In this document: piece after piece, positions 34,372-43,136 of the stretch
Position numbering within the stretch: position 1 is the first letter of the stretch
How the letters are laid out: every line of letters begins with the position of its first letter
From: Microbacterium binotii
GTDB taxonomy: Bacteria > Actinomycetota > Actinomycetes > Actinomycetales > Microbacteriaceae
Direction: 5' to 3'
DNA: 64,000 nt
Assembly: GCF_021398715.1 (NCBI RefSeq)
Contig: NZ_CP090347.1
Coordinates: 1,922,001-1,986,000 of the forward strand
Position numbers and translations under genes: made by a program
Notes under the pieces: model-generated
Told to the model about the DNA's origin: nothing
The model's input: only the letters and a program-made list of their open reading frames with translations
The model's database searches: none

Positions 34372-34860
34372 GTGGCCTCCGACACAGAAACCCTCCGCTT
34401 CGTCACACCGCGCGGTCGCCTGCTCGTGCTCGCAGCCCTGTGTGCCGTGATCACCGCCATGGGCGTGGTCATCATCGCGCTCAACATCGACAACACACCC
34501 AGCCTGCTGCTCGGCGTGGCGGTCGTGGGCATCTTCGGCCTGGGCGGCGGATTCTCCCTGATCGGCCAGTTCCGCAACGGCACCGTGCTGCGGGCGGATG
34601 CCGACGGCATCCGCGTCGCGCGCATGGGAGCTGCACCGTGGGATGACGTCGATCGGATCGCCACCACGGCCAAGGGGGAGCTCGGCATCCGGATGCGCCG
34701 GACCGAGGCTCTTCTCACCGGCGCGCACAACAGCCACACACGCGAAAGCCTGCGGGCGCAGCGGGAGCGCAGCGGCGGCTACGACCTGACCTTCACCGCC
34801 CACGATCTCGGGTGTCCGCCGGCGGAAGCCGCCCGGTCGCTGCGCGCGCTCCAGCCCTGA
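34372..34860 (+). CDS. Hypothetical two-helix membrane protein with PH-like C-terminus
   Basis: A 162-residue protein from GTG 34372. It has two hydrophobic helices (about 15-35 and 42-62) and a cytoplasmic tail resembling a bacterial PH-like domain (VLRADADGIRVARMGAAPWDDVDRI, abridged). TACCCT at 34360-34365 lies six bases before the GTG, which favours it over an ATG at 34339 overlapping the previous stop codon. The function is unknown. It is coupled to the FUSC gene by a TGATG overlap. Confidence 0.72.
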   Translation: MASDTETLRFVTPRGRLLVLAALCAVITAMGVVIIALNIDNTPSLLLGVAVVGIFGLGGGFSLIGQFRNGTVLRADADGIRVARMGAAPWDDVDRIATTAKGELGIRMRRTEALLTGAHNSHTRESLRAQRERSGGYDLTFTAHDLGCPPAEAARSLRALQP

Positions 34861-35894
34861 TGGCCCGGCTGTCGCTCCCGGTCACGGTGCGCGCGACACA
34901 GCGCGCACCTCTTCTGCTGGTCGTCAAGTCGGCCGTCGCGACCGTGGCGGCATGGCTGCTCGCCCAGTGGCTCATTCCGGGCCCGCCGCCGGTGTTCGCG
35001 GCGATCGCCGCCGTGCTGGTGGTCCAACCGAGCCTGAACCAGTCGTTCACTCGCGCGATCGAACGATCCGTCGGCGTCATCGCCGGTGTCCTGCTCGCCT
35101 CCGCCCTCGGCCTCGCCTTCGGGAACGGCACATGGGTCGTGCTCCTCGCCGCGTGCGCGGGGCTCCTGGTCGCCTGGGCGTTGCGTCTGTCCCCCACCGC
35201 ATCCACGCAGATCGCGATCAGCGCGATCCTCGTGCTCTCGCTGGGTCCGGCCACCCCTGATTACGCACTCGATCGGATCCTGGAGACCCTGCTGGGCGCG
35301 GCCATCGGCTTCGTCGTGAACATCGCGATCGTCCCGCCGGTCGCGATCGCCCCGGCCCGCGACGCGACCGACCGGTTGTCGGCAGAGCTCGCCGCATCCT
35401 TGGACCGTCTCGCCGACGCGCTCGAGACGCAACGCTCCCCCGGTGAGCTGGAGGCCCTGATGGTCGAGGCGCGGCTCTTGCGCCCTATGCGGGATGCGGC
35501 CGAGCGCGCGATCGGCGGCGGAGCGGAGTCTCTCGCACTCAATCCCCGCAGCCGGCGTCACCGCACCGAGCTGGCAGAGCTCCAGGACCGTCTGGATCTC
35601 TACACGCCGATCGTCACGCAGGTCACGGGAATGACGCGCGCGGTGTACGACCACTACGCACCCGAGATCGTCACGGACCCGCAGGTGCGGGCCCTCGCGG
35701 AGCAGATGCGCCGCGCCGCGCATGATCTGGAGCGCACTCGCGGATCGGAGTCTGCGCCGACGGACGAGCCGCCCGCGCTCACCACACCGCTGCAGATCCC
35801 GCGGCCGCCCTCCGCGCACTGGGTGCTCATCGGCTCGCTGCTGGAGGATCTGCACCGCATCCATCACAGCCTCGTCGAACGCGAGGACGCCTAG
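34860..35894 (+). CDS. FUSC family membrane protein (aromatic acid exporter-like)
   Basis: A 344-residue protein. It has about five N-terminal membrane helices (roughly 18-140; VFAAIAAVLVVQPSLNQS and RILETLLGAAIGFVVN are characteristic FUSC segments) and a helical cytoplasmic C-terminus. FUSC proteins include aromatic carboxylic acid exporters, but most are untested. The ATG at 34860 overlaps the stop of the preceding gene. Confidence 0.85.
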   Translation: MARLSLPVTVRATQRAPLLLVVKSAVATVAAWLLAQWLIPGPPPVFAAIAAVLVVQPSLNQSFTRAIERSVGVIAGVLLASALGLAFGNGTWVVLLAACAGLLVAWALRLSPTASTQIAISAILVLSLGPATPDYALDRILETLLGAAIGFVVNIAIVPPVAIAPARDATDRLSAELAASLDRLADALETQRSPGELEALMVEARLLRPMRDAAERAIGGGAESLALNPRSRRHRTELAELQDRLDLYTPIVTQVTGMTRAVYDHYAPEIVTDPQVRALAEQMRRAAHDLERTRGSESAPTDEPPALTTPLQIPRPPSAHWVLIGSLLEDLHRIHHSLVEREDA

Positions 35895-35900
35895 GAACGC

Positions 35901-36266
35901 TCAGCGGCCCCGCTCAGCGCAGGGCACGCACAGCGTCGCGGTCGGACGCACGAGAAGACGCCCCACCGGGATGTCGCGGCCGCACGACGCGCACACTCCG
36001 AAGACGCCGTCCTCCAGCCGGCGCAGCGCGTCGTCGATCTCACCGATCTCGGCGTCCGCGGCACGGCGCAGTCCTTCCAGCCGCGACCACTCGTCGCTGA
36101 GCGTCGCACCCTCGGGGTCGTGTTCGTCATCGGCGCCGGCGGGATCGTTGCGGGCTTCCTGCACACCTCGGATCGCCTCGCCCCGCGCGATCAGGCGCGC
36201 CGACGCGTCGCGGCGCGCCGTCGTCAGCAGCTCCGTGAAGACGGCGGGATCGATCTCCTCGTTCAC
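35901..36266 (-). CDS. TraR/DksA family zinc-finger protein
   Basis: A 121-residue protein: a helical N-terminal two-thirds with a possible coiled coil, and a C4 zinc finger, C92-x2-C95...C113-x2-C116. DksA/TraR proteins bind RNA polymerase through the secondary channel. GTG start at 36266 directly behind the lipoprotein stop (36271). It is convergent with FUSC. Confidence 0.9.
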   Translation of the reverse strand: MNEEIDPAVFTELLTTARRDASARLIARGEAIRGVQEARNDPAGADDEHDPEGATLSDEWSRLEGLRRAADAEIGEIDDALRRLEDGVFGVCASCGRDIPVGRLLVRPTATLCVPCAERGR

Positions 36267-36270
36267 AGCC

Positions 36271-36678
36271 TCATCGTGCCGTGACGACCACCGTGAACTC
36301 GAGGGGCTGGATTCCGCCGTCCTTGTTCGTCATGGTGACGCTCGTCGTGCCCGCCGCCAACGCCAGGACCCCGGGGTTGAAGGTGGCGCTGCCGTCGTCC
36401 TTGCCCGCGACGAACTCGGCGACGGCAGCGTCCGCGACGGCGCCCGTGTAGCTGTCGACCGCGAGGTCGCCGGTGTTGATGTTGAGCGTCTGGCCCACCA
36501 CAAGATCGACGCTCGCCCCCTGGAGGTCGCCCGCCGACATGGTCACGGGCGCGACGATGTCGCCGCCGATCGATGTCGAGTCCCCGGTCGGCGATGACGA
36601 CGCTGCGGCGGCGCATCCCGCCATCAGAAGGGACGCGGTCACGACGGCCGCACCGAGCACGAGTCTGCGGAACTTCAT
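36271..36678 (-). CDS. Small secreted lipoprotein
   Basis: A 135-residue protein with a lipobox L-M-A-G-C near residue 22 and a Ser/Ala-rich linker. A beta-rich domain follows (VTMSAGDLQGASVDLVVGQTLNI, abridged; FTVVVTAR at the end), like a small Ig-type or bacterial secreted fold. Its function is not recognised. GATACT at 36690-36685 lies six bases before the ATG. The DksA/TraR gene follows at once. Confidence 0.75.
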   Translation of the reverse strand: MKFRRLVLGAAVVTASLLMAGCAAAASSSPTGDSTSIGGDIVAPVTMSAGDLQGASVDLVVGQTLNINTGDLAVDSYTGAVADAAVAEFVAGKDDGSATFNPGVLALAAGTTSVTMTNKDGGIQPLEFTVVVTAR

Positions 36679-36730
36679 GTGGTCAGTATCGTGGCGGGGC
36701 GACCTGTCGCCGGTCACGATCGCGCAACGG

Positions 36731-37321
36731 TCAGTCGACGGCGCCGCGAGCGTTGTACACGACGGAGTCGCTCGCCCCGTACGCCCGGTAGACCTCGACA
36801 GCCTCGTCATGACGGATGCCGATGGTCACGCGGATGCCGCGGCGCTCGAACTGGGCGGCCCAGTCGTCCACGACCGGTCCCTCGTCGAAGCCCGTGAGCT
36901 CCTCCAGGAGAGGGCCTTCGCCGGCGACCACGAGGGAACGCACCCCGCTCCACATGGTGGCGCCGTAGCACATGACGCACGGGCGCCAGTTGACCACGAG
37001 CTCGAGCTCCGCGCCGTCCGCGCCCAGGTCCCAGCGCCCGAGTGCGGTCTGCGCGAGGCTCAGCGTCGTCACCTCGGCATGCATCGAGGTCAGGCCCGAG
37101 GCCAGCACCACGTTGACGCCCGCGGAGACGAGACGCCCGCTCGCGGACTCGACGACGATCGCCGCGAAGGGACCACCGCTCCCCTCGCGCCAGTTGCGGT
37201 CGGCGAGGGCGTTGACGAGGTCCATCCGCTCCTCGGCGGTGGGAAGAACCTCCGGCAGCGAATCGAGCTCGTCGAGGAGCCAGGCGGGCAGGGAGGCGGA
37301 GATCGAGGAAGCGAGAGGCAT
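36731..37321 (-). CDS. Nucleoside/cytidine deaminase family protein
   Basis: A 196-residue zinc deaminase fold protein. The motif H81-A-E83 and P-C115-V-M-C118 supply the zinc ligands and proton shuttle. It resembles guanine deaminase/tRNA adenosine deaminase-like proteins, but the substrate is not evident. An in-frame ATG 8 codons upstream at 37345 is an alternative start; the chosen ATG at 37321 has AGGA about eight bases upstream. Confidence 0.87.
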   Translation of the reverse strand: MPLASSISASLPAWLLDELDSLPEVLPTAEERMDLVNALADRNWREGSGGPFAAIVVESASGRLVSAGVNVVLASGLTSMHAEVTTLSLAQTALGRWDLGADGAELELVVNWRPCVMCYGATMWSGVRSLVVAGEGPLLEELTGFDEGPVVDDWAAQFERRGIRVTIGIRHDEAVEVYRAYGASDSVVYNARGAVD

Positions 37322-37366
37322 GAGGACATCCTGTCGGGAGCACATGTCGGCTCTGTTACACGACGC

Positions 37367-38362
37367 TCAGCGCTCGCGCGCCAGCCATGACCGGAGCCGG
37401 TCGAGAGGCCACGTCGTGACGATCCTCTCCGCGGGCACGCCCGCGCGCTCGGCGCGTACCGCGCCGTGGTCGAGGAGGGACAGCTGCCCCGGCGCGTGGG
37501 CGTCGCTGTCGATCGCGAACAGGCATCCCGCATCCAGCGCGATCGCGATCAGCTCGTCCGGCGGGTCCTGGCGTTCGGGTCGGGAATTGATCTCCACCGC
37601 GACGCCGTTCTCGGCGCAGGCCGCGAACACGCGCTCCGCGTCGAAGTCGGACGGCGGCCGCGTCCCGCGGGAGCCTTCTACGAGGCGTCCCGTGCAATGC
37701 CCGAGGACGTCCGTGTGCTCGTCGCGCACCGCGCGCAGCATCCGCGCGGTCATCTCGGCACCCGCCATCCTCAGCTTGGAGTGCACGCTCGCGACGACGA
37801 CGTCCAGCCGAGCCAGCATCTGCGGGGTCTGATCGAGGGCGCCGTTCTCGAGGATGTCGACCTCGATTCCGCTCAGCAGCGTGAATCCGTCGCCGGAGTA
37901 CCGAGGGAGCTCCTCGAGCTGCTGCGCAAGCCGTTCGACCGTGAGCCCGTTCGCCACGCGGAGCCGCGGAGAGTGATCCGTGAGGGCGACGTACTCGCGA
38001 CCCATGGCACGCGCCGCGTCCGCCATCGCCGCGATGGGCGCCTGCCCGTCGGACCAGTTCGAGTGCGCGTGGAGATCGCCGCGCAGCCGAGCGAACAGCG
38101 TGCTCGACTCCTCCGGGGCGACACGCTCTCTCAGCTCCGCCAGATAGTCGGGGACGGCGCCCGACACCGCCTGCAGGATCACCTCGAGCGAGCTCTTGCC
38201 GATCCCCTTCGTGCGCCGCAGGGTCTCCGGGTCCGACCGCGCGGGCTTCGGCAGTGCGGCCACCGCCTCGGCCGCCGTACGGAAAGCCTGGGACCGATAG
38301 CGCGACGCCCGCTCACGCTCGAGCAGCGTCGCGATCTCGCGGAGCGCGTCGATGGGATCCAT
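37367..38362 (-). CDS. PHP domain phosphoesterase with helix-hairpin-helix N-terminus (PolX C-terminal-like)
   Basis: A 331-residue protein. The N-terminal 80 residues are helical with an HhH DNA-binding signature (LRRTKGIGKSSLEVILQ). The PHP domain follows, with metal-binding HAHSNWSDG, ALTDHSP, SGIEVDIL, VVVASVHSKLR and AIDSDAHAPG. This is the arrangement of bacterial PolX without the polymerase domain. PHP domains are metal-dependent phosphoesterases. It is divergent from a 5'-3' exonuclease, which suggests a DNA repair role. Confidence 0.85.
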   Translation of the reverse strand: MDPIDALREIATLLERERASRYRSQAFRTAAEAVAALPKPARSDPETLRRTKGIGKSSLEVILQAVSGAVPDYLAELRERVAPEESSTLFARLRGDLHAHSNWSDGQAPIAAMADAARAMGREYVALTDHSPRLRVANGLTVERLAQQLEELPRYSGDGFTLLSGIEVDILENGALDQTPQMLARLDVVVASVHSKLRMAGAEMTARMLRAVRDEHTDVLGHCTGRLVEGSRGTRPPSDFDAERVFAACAENGVAVEINSRPERQDPPDELIAIALDAGCLFAIDSDAHAPGQLSLLDHGAVRAERAGVPAERIVTTWPLDRLRSWLARER

Positions 38363-38437
38363 CGCACCAGTCTGCCCCGGCGGCCGATCCGCGTCGGCGG
38401 CACTCGCAACAGGCGCCTCGCGTGGCAGGATGAGCGC

Positions 38438-39358
38438 GTGTCCCGCCTCATGCTCCTCGACACCGCATCGCTGTACTTCCGCGCCTTCTACGGCGTCCCC
38501 GATTCGGTGAAGGCTCCCGGCGGGCAGCCGGTCAACGCCGCGCGGGGACTGCTCGACATCGTCGCCAAGCTCGTCAGCACCTACGAGCCGACGCACGTCG
38601 TGGCGTGCTGGGACGACGACTGGCGCCCCGAGTGGCGCGTGCAGCTCATCCCGAGCTACAAGACCCATCGCGTGGTCGTCGAGGTGGAGACCGGCCCGGA
38701 TGTGGAGGAGATGCCCGATCCGTTGGAGGCGCAGATCCCGCTGATCCGCGAGTCCCTCGACCTGCTCGGCATCCCGATCGTCGGCGCCGCCGAGCACGAG
38801 GCCGACGACGTCATCGGCACTCTGGCGACGGATGCGGGCATGCCCGTCGACATCGTCACCGGCGACCGGGACCTCTTCCAGCTCGTCGACGACGCGGCCG
38901 CGGTCCGCGTGGTCTACACGGCGCGTGGCATGAGCAACCTCGAGATCGTCACGGACGACGTCGTGCGTGCGAAATACGGCGTCGCACCACGCCAGTACGC
39001 CGACTTCGCCGTGCTGCGCGGCGATGCCTCCGATGGTCTTCCGGGAGTCGCGGGCATCGGGGAGAAGACGGCGGCCACGCTCCTCACCGCTCACGGTGAC
39101 CTCGCGGGCATCGTCGCGGCGGCGACGGCGGGAGAAGGGATGAGCGCGGGGGTGCGCGCGAAGATCGCCGCCGGCACCGACTACCTGGCCGTCGCCCCCA
39201 CCGTCGTGCGCGTGGTGCGGGACCTCGATCTGCCGACGTTCGACGCGACCCTTCGTCAGGTCTCCCCGGATGCCGCAGCCTTCGCCGATCAGTGGGGTCT
39301 GGGAACGGCGTTCGCCCGCGCAACGAAAGCCATCGCCGCGAGGATCGCCACCGCATAA
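38438..39358 (+). CDS. 5'-3' exonuclease (Pol I N-terminal / FEN-like)
   Basis: A 306-residue protein with the 5' nuclease motifs: LMLLDTASLYFRAFYG, CWDDDWRPEWR...IPSYKTHR, HEADDVIGTLA, VTGDRDLFQLVDD and the H3TH region DGLPGVAGIGEKTAATLL. Stand-alone 5' nucleases of this type remove RNA primers or flaps. GTG start at 38438 six bases after CAGGAT. Its last 70 bases overlap the convergent MFS gene. It is divergent from the PHP gene. Confidence 0.92.
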   Translation: MSRLMLLDTASLYFRAFYGVPDSVKAPGGQPVNAARGLLDIVAKLVSTYEPTHVVACWDDDWRPEWRVQLIPSYKTHRVVVEVETGPDVEEMPDPLEAQIPLIRESLDLLGIPIVGAAEHEADDVIGTLATDAGMPVDIVTGDRDLFQLVDDAAAVRVVYTARGMSNLEIVTDDVVRAKYGVAPRQYADFAVLRGDASDGLPGVAGIGEKTAATLLTAHGDLAGIVAAATAGEGMSAGVRAKIAAGTDYLAVAPTVVRVVRDLDLPTFDATLRQVSPDAAAFADQWGLGTAFARATKAIAARIATA

Positions 39359-40590
39359 CCGACGGCCACGACCAGCATGAGCACCAGCGGCGCCTGCCAC
39401 CCGCCGGTCGCCTCGTGCAGGCCACCCGCGATCGGGGCGCCGAAGGCACCGATGCCGTAGCCGCCGCCCTGGACCAGCGCGGAGATCGTGGTGGCCTCCG
39501 CATCCGTTCGGGCCACGGAGACGACGGCCGAGAAGATCGCGACGAATCCGCCCGCGTGCGCCAGCGCGCCGAAGGACAGCCACACCCACATGAGCTCGGG
39601 CGCCCACAGCATGCCCACCGTCAGCGTCAGCCAGCACGCGCTGATGGTCAGCGGAACCACGATGCGCGGGGTGTAGCGCGCCAGAACGGGAACGAGGAAG
39701 GAGCCGGCGATGGCCACGCCCTGGAAGATCGAGGCGAGCGCGCCCGCACCGGATCGGTCGAGCCCCAGCTCGTCGGCACCGATCGAGGGCAGCCAGGTCG
39801 AGAGCGCGTAGTAGATGGTCACCTGGAGCGAGAAGGCGCCCAGCAGCAACCAGACCACCGGCCGTCGGAAGACGCCACCCCTCGTGGAGACGACCGGCAG
39901 CGGGCCTGTCAGAGCGGCGACGTCGTCGACGGGCGTCACGCCGACGGATGCGGTCGACGGCGCGCCGGAGAAGCGTTCGCCCCACCGGGCGCCACGCCGG
40001 CGCTCCCGCGCGAGGTGCACGCTCCACACGGCCACCCCGGCGAACGTCAGCACGGACCAGCCCACCAGCGCCAGATTCCAGCCGACGACCTCGGCGATCG
40101 GAGCGGTCAGGAGGGAGGTCACCAGCGAGCCCGCGTTGAGGGTCGCGGTGTATGACGCGGTCACGAACGCAACCCGGTCGGGCGGCACATCGCGGCGGAT
40201 CACGACGGGGATCACGACGTTTCCGATCGTGATCGCCGCACCGATGACGATCATCCCCGTCAGCACCGCGGGATAGCCGGGAAGCGCGCGGATGGCGGTG
40301 CCCAGGAGAACGCCGCTCAGCGTCACCAGCAACGCCAGTTCGGCACCCGCCCGGCGGATCACGAGCGCGGCGATCGGGGTGAGCAGCGCGAACATGAGCA
40401 CCGGCGCGGTGGTCAGCAGCCCCGCGGATGCCGCCCCGATGCCCAGATCGTCCTCGATCTGACGGATCACCGGTGTCGGAGCCACGATCGGGCCGCGCAG
40501 GCTCAGCGCCGCGACGAGCAGGCCGATGACGACGAGGAACGGAAACGCCCGCCCCGCACCCCCAGCATGGGGCGGGGCGGGCGGGCTCAT
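39289..40590 (-). CDS. MFS transporter, CynX/NimT-like
   Basis: A 433-residue twelve-helix permease. The N-terminus LVVIGLLVAALSLRGPIV...TPVIRQIEDDLG is typical of the CynX/NimT subfamily (cyanate, 2-nitroimidazole). The substrate is unknown. The 3' end overlaps the exonuclease gene by 70 bases; both reading frames are intact. Confidence 0.9.
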   Translation of the reverse strand: MSPPAPPHAGGAGRAFPFLVVIGLLVAALSLRGPIVAPTPVIRQIEDDLGIGAASAGLLTTAPVLMFALLTPIAALVIRRAGAELALLVTLSGVLLGTAIRALPGYPAVLTGMIVIGAAITIGNVVIPVVIRRDVPPDRVAFVTASYTATLNAGSLVTSLLTAPIAEVVGWNLALVGWSVLTFAGVAVWSVHLARERRRGARWGERFSGAPSTASVGVTPVDDVAALTGPLPVVSTRGGVFRRPVVWLLLGAFSLQVTIYYALSTWLPSIGADELGLDRSGAGALASIFQGVAIAGSFLVPVLARYTPRIVVPLTISACWLTLTVGMLWAPELMWVWLSFGALAHAGGFVAIFSAVVSVARTDAEATTISALVQGGGYGIGAFGAPIAGGLHEATGGWQAPLVLMLVVAVGYAVAILAAMAFVARANAVPRPH

Positions 40591-40645
40591 CCGTCCAGTC
40601 TATGAACGCGGGTCGGATCGGGCGTTGCGCCGACCCGCGACCGGA

Positions 40646-41134
40646 TCAGGCTCCGGAGACGTTCGAGCGACGAACGACGACCGGAACCGCGGCGAGCCGG
40701 TAGATCGCCGAGCCGAACAGAATCGACAGCACGCCGATTCCCATCGCGAACGCGGCGACGCCGAAGGAGACGACCGAGGTGAACAGCGAAGCGCGCAGGA
40801 ACGAAGCGTTCATCATCGTGGCGCGCACCGGGTCGTCGCGGTCGAGTTCGGCATAGGTGGCGCCGTTCGACGCTTCGAGCGCGTGGTGCTGGATGATGTC
40901 GGCCTGCACGTAGGCGGTGAAGGGGCCGTCGACGACCTGCCCCTGGAAGGCCATCGCATCGTCGGGGACGACGATGTTCTCGGCCCGCAGCTGCGACGAG
41001 ACCATGACCCAGACGGCGATGCCCACGACGATGAGGGCAACGCCGCCCAGGATTCCCAGGACTGCGGCGATCTTGACGAAGCCGACCTTCTTGGCGGGCG
41101 CCTCGATGGTGTCGGCGGTGGTGGCGGTGGACAT
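40646..41134 (-). CDS. Small two-helix membrane protein, function unknown
   Basis: A 162-residue protein with two transmembrane segments (about 22-46 and 112-142) and an external loop between them (MAFQGQVVDGPFTAYVQADIIQHH, abridged). Database names such as ring-opening dioxygenase LigA, often given to proteins like this, are not supported by any oxygenase motif. GAGGAG precedes the ATG. A palindrome overlaps its predicted -10. It lies downstream of trpD on the same strand. Confidence 0.75.
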   Translation of the reverse strand: MSTATTADTIEAPAKKVGFVKIAAVLGILGGVALIVVGIAVWVMVSSQLRAENIVVPDDAMAFQGQVVDGPFTAYVQADIIQHHALEASNGATYAELDRDDPVRATMMNASFLRASLFTSVVSFGVAAFAMGIGVLSILFGSAIYRLAAVPVVVRRSNVSGA

Positions 41135-41149
41135 CTTTGCTCCTCGGTG

Positions 41150-41174
41150 GGTTCGAACGGTGGTGCTTCGAACC
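41150..41174. promoter_or_regulatory. Candidate operator before the membrane protein gene
   Basis: GGTTCGAA (41150-41157) and TTCGAACC (41167-41174) form an 8-bp inverted repeat with a 9-base gap. It overlaps a TAGGTT -10 box at 41176-41171 on the minus strand and the predicted start, the position of a repressor site. Confidence 0.5.
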
Positions 41175-41233
41175 TAGGGGTGAGCTGTGAGCCGCCGGAA
41201 GGCAGGGCGCCGTGAATATCGGCCTCCCTGCAC

Positions 41234-42298
41234 TCAGCCCGCCGCGAGCTCCTGCGTCGTCGCCGCCCACGTGGCGAGCGTGCGCTCGGCAGCACCGCTG
41301 TCGATCGCCGCTGCCGCCTCGTCCTTCGCCTCGGCGAGGCGCTCGAGGATCGGACGCTGCACCTCGGCCGCGTCCTGCGACAGACGGTACGACACGAGCC
41401 CGGCCGCCGTGTTGAGCAGCACGATGTCGCGCACCGGGCCGCGTTCGCCCGAGAGCACCCGTCGTACGACGTCGGCGTTGTGGGCGGGCGAGCCTCCGAT
41501 GAGTTCCGAGATGTCGGCGAGCGGGATGTCGAGATCCCGCGGATCCAGGTCGTGCTCGTGCACGTCGCCGCGGGAGACCTCCCAGATCCGGCTGTGTCCG
41601 GTCGTGGTCAGCTCGTCCAGCCCGTCGTCGCCGCGGAACACCAGCGCCGTCGCACCGCGGGTGCGGAACACCCCCGTGATGAGAGGCACACGGTCCAGAT
41701 GCGCGACACCCACCGCGTTGGCCTCGGCGCGTGCCGGGTTGCACAACGGCCCCAGGAAGTTGAAGACCGTCGGAACACCGAGTTCGGCCCGCGTGGGACC
41801 GGCGTGACGGAACCCCGGATGGAACGCTGCGGCGAAGGCGAACGTGATGCCTGCGCGCTCGAGGGTCGCCGCGACCGCATCCGGACTGAGGGTGAGGTCG
41901 ATGCCGAGCTCGCGGAGCACGTCGGAGGACCCCGACGAGGAGCTCGCCGCCTTGTTGCCGTGCTTGACGACCGGGACGCCGGTCGATGCGGCGACGATCG
42001 CGGCGGTCGACGAGATGTTCACGGTGCCGAAGCGGTCGCCGCCGGTCCCGACGATGTCGAGCACATCGGCGGGCACGGGAAGCGGGAGGGCGGCCGCGAG
42101 GATCGCGTCGCGGAAGCCCACGATCTCGTCCACGGTCTCACCCTTGGCGCGCAGCGCGATGAGGAATCCGGCGAGTTGGGAGGGGGTCGCCTCGCCGGCC
42201 ATGATCTGCTGCATCGCCCATGTCGCATCCGACACGCTGAGGTCGGCACCCCCGAGCAATTCCGTGAGGATGTCGGACCAGGTGCGCGCGGGGAACAT
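41234..42298 (-). CDS. trpD: Anthranilate phosphoribosyltransferase
   Basis: A 354-residue enzyme that transfers phosphoribose from PRPP to anthranilate in tryptophan synthesis. GTGGDRFGTVNISS is the PRPP-binding motif (about residue 85), KHGNKAASSSSGSSDVLRELG follows, and DELTTTG lies downstream. It stands apart from other trp genes, next to the bc1 operon, as is common in related genera. Start ATG 42298. Confidence 0.96.
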   Translation of the reverse strand: MFPARTWSDILTELLGGADLSVSDATWAMQQIMAGEATPSQLAGFLIALRAKGETVDEIVGFRDAILAAALPLPVPADVLDIVGTGGDRFGTVNISSTAAIVAASTGVPVVKHGNKAASSSSGSSDVLRELGIDLTLSPDAVAATLERAGITFAFAAAFHPGFRHAGPTRAELGVPTVFNFLGPLCNPARAEANAVGVAHLDRVPLITGVFRTRGATALVFRGDDGLDELTTTGHSRIWEVSRGDVHEHDLDPRDLDIPLADISELIGGSPAHNADVVRRVLSGERGPVRDIVLLNTAAGLVSYRLSQDAAEVQRPILERLAEAKDEAAAAIDSGAAERTLATWAATTQELAAG

Positions 42299-42399
42299 GG
42301 TTCCCGATCCTACCGAGCGTGTTCGACGGGGACCGAAACGACCCGGGCTGCGCGGATCACCAGATCCCGAGCGTCTTCACGGCGGGCTCGCCCCAATCT

Positions 42400-42415
42400 C
42401 TTAGGTCGCCCTAAG
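42400..42415. promoter_or_regulatory. Inverted repeat in the trpD-ctaE intergenic region
   Basis: CTTAGG-TCGC-CCTAAG is a perfect 6-bp palindrome about 70 bases upstream of the ctaE -10 box. It could be a regulator site. The gap between arms is too short for a DtxR/IdeR box. Confidence 0.4.
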
Positions 42416-42471
42416 CTGCGACAAGGCGCGTTCGAGGGCGCGAGGTGCAAGAGTCGGCCGTGAATATCGGT

Positions 42472-42484
42472 CATAATGGTGAGC
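42472..42484 (+). promoter_or_regulatory. Promoter -10 box of ctaE
   Basis: CATAAT at 42472-42477 is followed by 7 bases and GTG 42485. This suggests a leaderless transcript and defines that GTG as the start. Confidence 0.5.
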
Positions 42485-43117
42485 GTGACGACGCCAGCGA
42501 CATATAACCAGGCCCTCCGTTCGGTCAAACGGCCAGATCCGGTCGCCGTGGGGACAATCGTCTGGCTCGGCAGCGAGGTCATGTTCTTCGCGGGCCTGTT
42601 CGCGATCTACTTCACCCTCCGCAGCACCTCCCCCGACCTCTGGGCCCAGGAGACCGAGCTGCTGAACGTTCCGTTCGCGGCCGTCAACACCATGATCCTG
42701 GTGCTGTCCAGCTTCGCCTGCCAGTTCGGTGTCTTCGCGGCCGAGCGCTTCCAGCCCTACCGCACCGGTTCGATCTGGAACCTGCGTCGCTGGGGCATGG
42801 TCGAGTGGTTCTTCCTCACCTTCTTCATGGGCGCGGTCTTCGTGTCCGGCCAGGTGTGGGAGTACGCCCAGCTCGTCACCGAGGGGATGCCGATCTCGGC
42901 GAACGCCTACGCCTCCGCCTTCTACCTGACGACCGGCTTCCACGCCCTGCACGTCACCGGCGGTCTCGTCGCGTTCCTCCTCGTCATCGGCCGCGCCTAC
43001 GCGGTCAAGAACTTCGGGCGCAAGGAGATGACCACCTCGATCGTCGTGTCCTACTACTGGCACTTCGTCGACGTGGTCTGGATCGCCCTGTTCCTCGTCA
43101 TCTACTTCCTGAAATAA
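42485..43117 (+). CDS. ctaE: Cytochrome c oxidase subunit III
   Basis: A 210-residue protein with five membrane helices, the short type found in actinobacteria. Conserved segments include [26 protein letters not shown] and [14 protein letters not shown]. It is part of the aa3 oxidase that works with the bc1 complex. GTG 42485 is taken as the start from the adjacent -10 box; an ATG at 42476 in frame overlaps that box. It heads the ctaE-qcrCAB operon. Confidence 0.96.
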   Translation: MTTPATYNQALRSVKRPDPVAVGTIVWLGSEVMFFAGLFAIYFTLRSTSPDLWAQETELLNVPFAAVNTMILVLSSFACQFGVFAAERFQPYRTGSIWNLRRWGMVEWFFLTFFMGAVFVSGQVWEYAQLVTEGMPISANAYASAFYLTTGFHALHVTGGLVAFLLVIGRAYAVKNFGRKEMTTSIVVSYYWHFVDVVWIALFLVIYFLK

Positions 43118-43136
43118 GAAGCCGGAGTCCTGCACC

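Noticed and set aside
40646..41134. Aromatic ring-opening dioxygenase LigA
   Set aside because: This label is attached to many small actinobacterial membrane proteins; no oxygenase motif is present here.
42400..42415. DtxR/IdeR iron box
   Set aside because: The half-sites TTAGG and CCTAA are 4 bases apart instead of the 9 of the 19-bp iron box.
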